From: an uncultured Alcanivoracaceae bacterium | Lineage (GTDB): Bacteria > Pseudomonadota > Gammaproteobacteria > Pseudomonadales > Alcanivoracaceae | Assembly: GCA_937943665.1 (NCBI GenBank) | Contig: CALEAR010000137.1 | Coordinates: 1 to 12,228 of the forward strand | Reading direction: 5' to 3' | Length of the DNA: 12,228 nt | Part shown: positions 6,381 to 12,228 of the stretch, one piece after another | Numbering within the stretch: position 1 is the first letter of the stretch | Layout of the letters: each line of letters begins with the position of its first letter | Notes under the pieces: model-generated | Database searches by the model: none | The model's input: only the letters and a program-made list of their open reading frames with translations | What the model was told of the DNA's origin: nothing | Translations under genes and position numbers: made by a program

Positions 6381-8942
6381 TTAGAAGAGCTCATCTAGAG
6401 ATTGTTGTGCCTCGTTACCACCATAGGGATCGATATACTCTTCTTCTTCAAATTCGGGTATAAGCTCGCTGGGGAAGTGTTCGTAAATACTATTTGCACT
6501 CCCCGCACGAGTACGCAATCCGGTATCAGGGTTAATGCGTACTGTGCTAATGCCCGAGGGGCGGGGCAGTTGGGTAACTGGCACATCTTTAAGCGCTTTA
6601 CCCATGAAATGGATCCATGCGGGTAGTGCGAGGCGGCCACCGTACTCGTTAAAACCGAGGCTGCTAGGGTTATCAAAACCCACCCAAACAGCGGTGGATA
6701 AGGCGGGAGCATAGCCCACAAACCAAGCATCCACGTGCTTATTAGTGGAGCCGGTTTTGCCGGCAATATCGTCTCTTTCTAAGGATAAGGCGCTGCGGCC
6801 GGTACCACGCTTAATCACATCTTTGAGCATGGAATCCATTAGCCAAGCGTTGCGTTCATCTATGCTGCGTAAAACGGGTTTTACGGTGGGCAGCAGATCA
6901 GCTTCTTTAAGGTCTTTAATCACGTTATCGGCCAGCAGAGTGCCGTAGGCATCCTTTTCTTTTTCTTCGCAATCTTCTTCGTCATCGCAAAAGAGTAAAA
7001 CAGGCTTTTGCCAAAGTAACTCATTGTCATTATTGCGAATTTCCTCCACGTACTGTGGGGGGATATAAAAGCCACCATTAGCGAAAACGCTATAGCCCAT
7101 GGCCATTTCCAATGGTGTTACTGAACCACTTCCTAAGGCCAAGGCGAGCTCTCGGGGGAAGCGCTCAGTGCGGAAACCAAAGTCCGATAGATCCCTTAAA
7201 GTGTTATCAATGCCTGTTTGTAGTAATAATCGAATGGATACAAGGTTTAAGGAGCGGTACAAGGCTTCGCGTACGCGAGTGGGGCCATAAAACTGTTTGG
7301 AATCACCAGTGGGGCGCCAAGCAAGGTCCGACCCTTCAGATTGAAACACTAATGGCGCATCGTTCACTATGGTGCCCGGAGTAACGCCGTGCTTCATGGC
7401 GCTGCTATAGATAAAGGGTTTAAAAGCGGAGCCAGGTTGGCGTTCTGCTTGTAGTGCACGGTTATACTTGGAGAGAGAGAAGCTATAACCACCTTGAACG
7501 GCTTTAATATTGCCTGTGGCGGGTTCCACTGCCACCAAAGCGCCTTGAGCCTCAGGGATTTGTGCTAGGCGCCACTGCGTGGTGTTGTCCTCTTGGTTTA
7601 ATAAGGGGCGAACGTAAATCACATCTCCTGGGCTCACAATGTCACCGGCCTTTGAAGGGGCGGGCCCTAAGGCATTAAGCCCGCGTTTAGGGCGGGCCCA
7701 ACGTAGATTATCCCAAGCAATGTGGCTACGTGTGCCCTGGCGAAATACCACCTCCACCGTTTGAGCTTCCACACTAGTTACCACCACGGGTTCCAAGTTG
7801 CTCACGGGTCGTAGGTGTTTTAATGTTTCTTGCCATGCTTGGCGTGCTGCAGTGGCATCGGCCACTGCGGTGGTGTCTTCTTGTAAGTCCTCTTCAGCCA
7901 TGGCTTCAATGGTTTGTTCGTGGCTAGGCAAGGTGGCGGGATCGGGAAGATCACTGATGTTGAGTTGGTCAATGGCGCCTCGCCAACCGTGGCGTTCATC
8001 ATAATCATGCAGTTGCAGTTGTAGGCTTTCTTGGGCGGCTGCTTGAACTTTACTATCCATGGTGGTGTACACATGAAGCCCTAGGGTGTAGGCCTCTTCA
8101 CCGTATTGACTCACCACAAACTGGCGGGCCATTTCAGCCATGTATTCGCCCCCCGTGGCCACCTGGCTTTTTTGCGGTTTAGCGGTGTCCTCTTCTTTAC
8201 GTGCGGCGAGCAGTTGCTCTTCAGAAATATAGCCAAGCTGAGCCATACGACCTAAAATCCAATTGCGGCGCTGGGTGGCGCGTTCGGGGTTGCTAATGGG
8301 GTTGTAGGCGGAGGGGGCTTTAGGCAGGCCCGCTAGCATGGCCGCTTCTGTTAGGGTGAGATCCTCTAAAGATTTGCCGTAATACACTTGTGCAGCAGCG
8401 GCAATGCCGTAAGCGCGGTGGCCTAGGTAAATTTTATTCACATATAAGGTGAGAATTTCTTCTTTTGAAAGCACGCTTTCGATCTGCATGGCGAGGATGA
8501 TCTCGTTAAATTTTCGCAGGAAGGTTTGATCTCGACTAAGGAAAAAGTTGCGCGCCACTTGCATGGTAATAGTGGAACCACCGGAACGAATTTGGCGATA
8601 GCGCAAAAGTTCCACAAAGGCACGGGCTAAGCTTTTAAACTCCACGCCCTTGTGGTGAAAGAAGCCATCGTCTTCAGCGGCCAGTAACGCTTGAATGTAA
8701 ACGGGCGGGATGTCTTCAAACGTTACTGGGATGCGGCGTTGCTCACCAAATTCTCCAATTAAAACGCCGTCTTCACTATAAATTCGTAGTGGAGTCTGTA
8801 AACTTACGGATTTTAATTCAGAGGCAACAGGTAAGCTGGGTCCTAAGTACAAGTAGCTTGCGGATAGGATCATGAGCAATAAAGATGATCCTAAAAGAAG
8901 TAGTGTGAAAGGTATTTTAAGCCAGCGAAATTTTTGCAACAT
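6381..8942 (-). CDS. ponA: Penicillin-binding protein 1A, bifunctional glycosyltransferase/transpeptidase
   Basis: Class A PBP that polymerises lipid II and cross-links peptidoglycan in the periplasm, anchored by one N-terminal membrane segment (about 10-33). With the start at 8942 it has 853 residues, normal for PBP1A. The GT51 domain shows EDDGFFHHKG (90-99, catalytic Glu90) and GGSTITMQ (121-128). An OB-like insert lies at about 310-460. The transpeptidase carries SAFK (505-508, nucleophile Ser505), SLN (564-566) and KTGS (729-732). An acidic loop with two cysteines (C652, C658) and an acidic tail (about 828-853) stand out. An in-frame ATG 17 codons upstream (8993) was rejected: its extra codons overlap a leader hairpin and read unlike a membrane-anchor N-terminus, whereas MLQKFRWLKI leads straight into the anchor. 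GAG lies five bases before the chosen ATG. It is divergent from pilM, as in Pseudomonas. Confidence 0.95.
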   Translation of the reverse strand: MLQKFRWLKIPFTLLLLGSSLLLMILSASYLYLGPSLPVASELKSVSLQTPLRIYSEDGVLIGEFGEQRRIPVTFEDIPPVYIQALLAAEDDGFFHHKGVEFKSLARAFVELLRYRQIRSGGSTITMQVARNFFLSRDQTFLRKFNEIILAMQIESVLSKEEILTLYVNKIYLGHRAYGIAAAAQVYYGKSLEDLTLTEAAMLAGLPKAPSAYNPISNPERATQRRNWILGRMAQLGYISEEQLLAARKEEDTAKPQKSQVATGGEYMAEMARQFVVSQYGEEAYTLGLHVYTTMDSKVQAAAQESLQLQLHDYDERHGWRGAIDQLNISDLPDPATLPSHEQTIEAMAEEDLQEDTTAVADATAARQAWQETLKHLRPVSNLEPVVVTSVEAQTVEVVFRQGTRSHIAWDNLRWARPKRGLNALGPAPSKAGDIVSPGDVIYVRPLLNQEDNTTQWRLAQIPEAQGALVAVEPATGNIKAVQGGYSFSLSKYNRALQAERQPGSAFKPFIYSSAMKHGVTPGTIVNDAPLVFQSEGSDLAWRPTGDSKQFYGPTRVREALYRSLNLVSIRLLLQTGIDNTLRDLSDFGFRTERFPRELALALGSGSVTPLEMAMGYSVFANGGFYIPPQYVEEIRNNDNELLWQKPVLLFCDDEEDCEEKEKDAYGTLLADNVIKDLKEADLLPTVKPVLRSIDERNAWLMDSMLKDVIKRGTGRSALSLERDDIAGKTGSTNKHVDAWFVGYAPALSTAVWVGFDNPSSLGFNEYGGRLALPAWIHFMGKALKDVPVTQLPRPSGISTVRINPDTGLRTRAGSANSIYEHFPSELIPEFEEEEYIDPYGGNEAQQSLDELF

Positions 8943-8976
8943 AGTTCTCAAACCGCAAGGTGCATGTAAGAAATAA

Positions 8977-8991
8977 GCCCCACTTGGGGGC
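8977..8991 (-). promoter_or_regulatory. Hairpin in the ponA 5' leader
   Basis: On the minus strand GCCCC (8987-8991) and GGGGC (8977-8981) form a five-base-pair GC stem with a five-base loop, followed by TTATTTCTT. It lies between the candidate ponA promoter and the chosen ATG at 8942. The form resembles a weak terminator or attenuator; function is unknown. Confidence 0.35.
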
Positions 8992-9011
8992 ATGCTCTTG
9001 TGAAATGCGTC

Positions 9012-9017
9012 ATTATA
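9012..9017 (-). promoter_or_regulatory. Candidate -10 box of the ponA promoter
   Basis: The minus strand carries a perfect TATAAT at 9012-9017, preceded by GCG. The corresponding -35 position (about 9035-9040) reads AGAGCA, a poor match, so the promoter would be weak or depend on an activator. Transcription would begin at about 9005, giving a leader of about 63 bases. Confidence 0.45.
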
Positions 9018-9031
9018 CGCAGGAATTCCAG

Positions 9032-9060
9032 TTGTGCTCTAATAAGCGTTCTGATATTAC
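9032..9060 (+). promoter_or_regulatory. Candidate promoter of the pilMNOPQ operon
   Basis: TTGTGC (9032-9037), a 17-base spacer, and TATTAC (9055-9060) with an extended -10 TGA just before it. Transcription would start at about 9067, leaving a leader of about 86 bases. A second, weaker possibility is the extended -10 TGTTATGCT at 9099-9107, which has no -35 match. The -35 of this promoter overlaps the -35 position of the divergent ponA promoter. Confidence 0.4.
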
Positions 9061-9119
9061 TGACCGCTAAAGTATTTCAGCATGAGTAGAGTGTAACCTG
9101 TTATGCTCTTTATAAGAAC

Positions 9120-9133
9120 TTAACGAACGTTAA
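9120..9133. repeat. Perfect 14-base dyad upstream of pilM
   Basis: TTAACG-AA-CGTTAA is a perfect six-base inverted repeat with a two-base centre, 19 bases before the pilM GTG and downstream of the candidate promoters. Size and symmetry fit a dimeric repressor site, but the short centre makes a hairpin unlikely. Function is unknown. Confidence 0.35.
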
Positions 9134-9152
9134 TTTTAATGGGGCGAAACAA

Positions 9153-10220
9153 GTGCTGCCGTTTTTCAGAAAAAAAAGCCAACGAATGTTGGGCATTGAT
9201 ATCAGCACCACAGCAGTAAAACTGCTAGAACTTTCTAAAGCTGGGGATAAATATAGGGTCAATACCTACGGGGTGGAGCCTCTCCCGCCAAATGCTGTGG
9301 TGGATAACCTTATCGCTGATGTGGAAGCCGTGGGGGATGCCTTGGGGCGCCTTGTGGCGCGGGTAAAGCCTGGCATTAAAGTGGGTGCCGTGGCAGTGAC
9401 GGGGGCTGAAGCCATCACCAAAATTATTGAGATGGATGCAGATCTCACAGAAGATCAAATGGAAGATCAGCTGGCGCTTGAAGCCACTCAGCATATCACC
9501 TATCCCGTGGATGAAGTGCGCATGGATTTTTGCGTATTAGGTCCAGTGGAGGGTAATCCTAATCGCGTTAAGTTGCTGCTTGTGGCTTGCCGTACGGAAA
9601 ATGTACAGCTGCGCGTGGATTGTTTAGAAGTGGCTGGCCTGAAAACCGCTGCAGTGGATGTGGAGGCTTATGCCATTGAGCGTTCATTTAAGCTCATTGA
9701 GCCGCAGCTCCCTAATGTGACAGAGCACGACGCCGTTGCACTGTTCGATTTTGGCTCTTCAATTGCCACATTGCATGTGATTCATGAAGGGCGTGTTATT
9801 TATAGTCGCGATTCTAACTTCGGTGGTAAGCAGCTCACCGAGGAGATTCAACGTCGTTACGGTTTAACTCAGCAAGAAGCCGGAATGGCAAAGAAAACTG
9901 GTGAATTGCCAGATGATTATGAAAGTGAGGTGCTAGGGCCATTTAAGGATGCGGTATTGCAACAAATAAGCCGTTCTTTGCAGTTTTTCTTCAGCACCGC
10001 GCAATTTAATGAAGTGGGACACATTGTGTTAGCGGGGGGGACGTCGTCGATTAGCGGCCTGCCTGAGCTCGTGGAAGAACACATGGGTATCAGCACTAGT
10101 TTAGCCAATCCTTTCATTGATATGACACTTGCTAGCAAGGTAAGTGCAGCAAGCATTGCAAATGATGCGCCAGCGCTAATGGTTGCTTGTGGGCTTGCGC
10201 TAAGGAGCTTTGACGAATGA
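9153..10220 (+). CDS. pilM: Type IV pilus assembly protein PilM (actin-like cytoplasmic ATPase fold)
   Basis: PilM is an actin-like, nucleotide-binding protein on the cytoplasmic side of the type IV pilus alignment complex, where it binds the N-terminal peptide of PilN. The 355-residue length is typical. Visible actin-fold motifs are phosphate-1 GIDISTTAVKLLEL (14-27), phosphate-2 ALFDFGSSIATLHVI (196-210), FGGKQLTEEI (223-232) and the adenosine segment HIVLAGGTSSISGL (290-303). The start is GTG at 9153; GGGG lies eight bases upstream, and the nearby ATG at 9139 is out of frame. It is the first gene of pilMNOPQ and overlaps pilN by four bases (ATGA). Confidence 0.96.
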   Translation: MLPFFRKKSQRMLGIDISTTAVKLLELSKAGDKYRVNTYGVEPLPPNAVVDNLIADVEAVGDALGRLVARVKPGIKVGAVAVTGAEAITKIIEMDADLTEDQMEDQLALEATQHITYPVDEVRMDFCVLGPVEGNPNRVKLLLVACRTENVQLRVDCLEVAGLKTAAVDVEAYAIERSFKLIEPQLPNVTEHDAVALFDFGSSIATLHVIHEGRVIYSRDSNFGGKQLTEEIQRRYGLTQQEAGMAKKTGELPDDYESEVLGPFKDAVLQQISRSLQFFFSTAQFNEVGHIVLAGGTSSISGLPELVEEHMGISTSLANPFIDMTLASKVSAASIANDAPALMVACGLALRSFDE

Positions 10221-10780
10221 GCACAGTGACTCAAATCAACTTATTGCCCTGGCGTGAGGAGCGTCGCGCAAAACGGCAACAGGAATTTTATGCGCTATTG
10301 TTCATGGCGTTGTTATTAGGCGGTTTAGTGTGGTGGGTATGGCAAGGCATGGTGCAGGGCCGCATAGATACCCAAAACGCACGCAATAGCACTATTCAAA
10401 CGGCTATTTCAGGTCTCGATAAAAAAATCGCTGAAATTAAAGATATTGAAGAGCGTCGCAATGAGCTCATTGAGCGTATGCGGGTGATTCAGGAGCTTCA
10501 GGGGAATCGTCCCTCCGTGGTGTATGTTTTTGATGAGCTGGTGAGAATTTTGCCCAAAGGTGTTCATTTCACCGATGTGAAGCGCACGGGTGAAACCTTC
10601 ACTATCCAAGGGGTGGCGGAAACTAACAACTATATTTCAGCGCTAATGCGTAATATGACCTCCTCTCCTTGGTTTGGCCGGCCAACCTTGTCCAGTGTTT
10701 CCACCTTGGATGACGGCCGCAGAGCCTTTGTATTGAGCGTGAAGCAAGAGTCTCCTGGTGAAGAGGAGGACGAAGAATGA
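10217..10780 (+). CDS. pilN: Type IV pilus assembly protein PilN (inner membrane)
   Basis: PilN links cytoplasmic PilM to periplasmic PilO in the alignment complex. The 187-residue protein starts with the PilM-binding motif INLLPWRE (7-14), followed by a basic stretch, one membrane segment (about 25-42), a periplasmic coiled coil rich in Lys, Glu and Arg (about 49-95), and a ferredoxin-like C-terminal domain (about 98-175). It ends with an acidic tail, ESPGEEEDEE. Both ends use ATGA overlaps, with pilM upstream and pilO downstream, implying translational coupling that would keep PilM, PilN and PilO in balance. Confidence 0.95.
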   Translation: MSTVTQINLLPWREERRAKRQQEFYALLFMALLLGGLVWWVWQGMVQGRIDTQNARNSTIQTAISGLDKKIAEIKDIEERRNELIERMRVIQELQGNRPSVVYVFDELVRILPKGVHFTDVKRTGETFTIQGVAETNNYISALMRNMTSSPWFGRPTLSSVSTLDDGRRAFVLSVKQESPGEEEDEE

Positions 10781-11436
10781 AATTATCGGAATTAAAAGAT
10801 CTTGATGTGCAGGAGCTCTTTGAGAAACTGCAAGGCTTGGATATGGAAAACGTGGGTTCTTGGCCCACGTTTGCTAAAGCCTTAGCAGCTGCGGTGGTAT
10901 TTGTGGTGGCTGTGGTGTTGGGGTATTTCTTGAGTATCACGGATTTAAACGCGCAGCTAGAACAATCTCAGCACAAAGAAGAAAGCCTTATGCAAGAGCT
11001 GGAGCGTAAGGCGTTCCGCGCTTATCATCTTGAAGATTATCGTAAACAGCTGGCCGATATGGAGGAAACCTTCGGCTCTTTATTGCAGCAATTGCCGCAA
11101 GAAACTGAGGTGCCAGGGTTGCTCGAAGATATTTCCCATACGGGTATTGGTAGTGGCTTAGAGTTCGATAAAATTCAGTTGGATAAAGAAGTGGAAAAGG
11201 AGTTCTATGCTGAATTGCCAATTAAGATGAGTCTTAAGGGCGAGTATCACGGTATAGGTTCTTTTGTTAGCGGCGTGGCTGCCTTGCCACGAATTGTAAC
11301 TCTGCATGATTTTCACGTTCGTCCTGTGTCGAAAAATGATAAAGCCGACGGTGATGTGGATATGCTGCAAATGGATGTAACCGCTAAAACCTATCGTTAC
11401 TCTGCGCGTGGTAATAACTCAGAGGCGCAGCGCTAA
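10777..11436 (+). CDS. pilO: Type IV pilus assembly protein PilO (inner membrane)
   Basis: PilO forms heterodimers with PilN and binds PilP, transmitting between the inner-membrane platform and the PilQ secretin. The 219-residue protein has a short cytoplasmic N-terminus, one membrane segment (about 34-53), a coiled coil (about 55-98) and a C-terminal ferredoxin-like domain beginning near the family segment PQETEVPGLLEDIS (107-120). The low similarity typical of PilO makes order and topology the stronger evidence: it lies between pilN (four-base overlap) and the lipoprotein gene pilP (12-base gap). Confidence 0.94.
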   Translation: MKLSELKDLDVQELFEKLQGLDMENVGSWPTFAKALAAAVVFVVAVVLGYFLSITDLNAQLEQSQHKEESLMQELERKAFRAYHLEDYRKQLADMEETFGSLLQQLPQETEVPGLLEDISHTGIGSGLEFDKIQLDKEVEKEFYAELPIKMSLKGEYHGIGSFVSGVAALPRIVTLHDFHVRPVSKNDKADGDVDMLQMDVTAKTYRYSARGNNSEAQR

Positions 11437-11448
11437 GGGGCAATCAAC

Positions 11449-11973
11449 ATGAAAAAGGTACTTTATTCAACAGTTATCATGGGCCTGTCGGCGATGATGG
11501 CGGCCTGTGGCGGTGGTGACGATAGGGATTTAGAACAATCTATTCAAGAGATCATTAATAAGCCGCGGGGTTCCATTAAACCACCTCCTGAGTTTAAATC
11601 CATTGCCACTTACAAGTATGATGCGCATCATTTGCGTCCGCCGTTTTCTGTGCCTGTGGATGAATCCGCTAAGAAAACAGAGCATGCAAAAGCGGTGCAG
11701 CCAGATCTAGATCGAGCGAAAGAATATTTAGAAGGCTTTAGCCTTAACAGCTTGCGCATGAAGGGCACCATTCATGGTGCGGATGAACAACTAGAGGCTT
11801 TAGTGGAGGATCCAAGTGGCGAGCTAAGTCGCGTGCGTGTTGGGTCATATATTGGCCGCAATTTTGGACGCGTATTGAGTATCAATGAAGCGCGGATCGA
11901 AATTGTAGAAATTGTGCCAGATGGAAAAGATAACTGGGTAGAACGCCCAACTTCACTTTCACTTTCGGAATAA
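11449..11973 (+). CDS. pilP: Type IV pilus lipoprotein PilP
   Basis: PilP is a lipoprotein that joins PilN/PilO to the periplasmic N-domains of PilQ. The 174-residue protein begins with a lipoprotein signal peptide whose lipobox MAAC puts the modified cysteine at position 20. A proline-rich extended segment (KPPPEFK, about 44-50; PPFSVP) follows, then the beta-sandwich domain (about 95-165) including GFSLNSLRMKGTI and VGSYIGRNFGRVLSINE. The length equals that of typical PilP. AAGGGG, overlapping the pilO stop codon, sits eight bases before the ATG. Confidence 0.96.
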   Translation: MKKVLYSTVIMGLSAMMAACGGGDDRDLEQSIQEIINKPRGSIKPPPEFKSIATYKYDAHHLRPPFSVPVDESAKKTEHAKAVQPDLDRAKEYLEGFSLNSLRMKGTIHGADEQLEALVEDPSGELSRVRVGSYIGRNFGRVLSINEARIEIVEIVPDGKDNWVERPTSLSLSE

Positions 11974-11992
11974 ATTGCTGGGGATAGCCGTG

Positions 11993-12228
11993 ATGAATAA
12001 CAAGCATGTAACTAACATGACTCGCCAGTGGCTTGCGGGATTGTTTATAGGGCTGTTAAGCCTCTTTATGGGAACGCTAGCAACAGCTGCAACACTTAAG
12101 AATGTGGAATACAGCTCACTTAAGGGTAATCAAGTAGAGGTGCGCTTAGAGTTTGATAGTGCTGTTCCTAAAGTGGATAGCTACAGCATTGAAAAGCCCG
12201 CACGTATTGCATTGGATTTGCTAGAAAC
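11993..12228 (+). CDS. pilQ: Type IV pilus secretin PilQ (partial, N-terminus only)
   Basis: PilQ is the outer-membrane secretin ring through which the pilus leaves the cell. Only 78 codons are present before the window ends. They encode a Sec signal peptide (hydrophobic core about 14-30, likely cleavage after ATA or ATAA at 32-33) and then LKNVEYSSLKGNQVEVRLEF...PARIALDL, the start of an AMIN domain, which binds peptidoglycan in PilQ proteins. The start could be GTG 11990, ATG 11993 or ATG 12018. GGGG at 11980-11983 favours one of the first two; I chose the ATG. It follows pilP by 19 bases in the same operon. Confidence 0.93.
   Translation, partial: MNNKHVTNMTRQWLAGLFIGLLSLFMGTLATAATLKNVEYSSLKGNQVEVRLEFDSAVPKVDSYSIEKPARIALDLLE

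Noticed and set aside
9139..9152. ATG just upstream as a pilM start
   Set aside because: It is out of frame with pilM (14 bases before the GTG), and PilM homology begins at the GTG residue.
1..12228. A novel defence, mobile or biosynthetic system
   Set aside because: Every reading frame of size belongs to a well-known housekeeping or type IV pilus family in its conserved order; there are no transposases, integrases, repeat arrays or att-like duplications.

Overview
The window is a stretch of conserved housekeeping chromosome from a gammaproteobacterium. The gene order is SPOR-domain protein, argS, priA / rpmE, maeB / ponA / pilMNOPQ. This is the neighbourhood I know from Pseudomonas and related Pseudomonadales and Oceanospirillales. 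Base composition looks close to balanced rather than GC-rich, so a marine or halophilic relative of Pseudomonas is more likely than Pseudomonas itself; I cannot name the genus. I see no mobile element, CRISPR array, tRNA, rRNA or sign of recent transfer.

Left part (1-4453, minus strand): priA (replication restart helicase), argS (arginyl-tRNA synthetase) and the start of an FtsN-like SPOR-domain membrane protein read leftward. argS may also have its own promoter in the 43-base gap after priA. The SPOR gene begins one base after the argS stop codon. Middle part (4454-6380): rpmE (ribosomal protein L31, zinc-binding form) is divergent from priA, has a structured leader of about 105 bases, and ends in a strong terminator. 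maeB (short malic enzyme) follows as its own unit and ends at a hairpin shared with the convergent ponA.

Right part (6381-12228): ponA (bifunctional penicillin-binding protein PBP1A, minus strand) and the type IV pilus alignment operon pilMNOPQ (plus strand) diverge from a 210-base region with overlapping candidate promoters. PilM, PilN, PilO and PilP form the cytoplasmic and inner-membrane platform that connects to the secretin PilQ in the outer membrane. PilM-PilN and PilN-PilO are joined by ATGA overlaps. pilQ is cut by the right window edge and the SPOR gene by the left edge.

No undescribed system was found. The observations worth a second look are regulatory: the rpmE leader hairpins, the overlapping divergent ponA/pilM promoters with a nearby dyad, the ponA leader hairpin and the dyads upstream of maeB. 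Two further points are corrected starts (argS, ponA) and an acidic two-cysteine loop in PBP1A.
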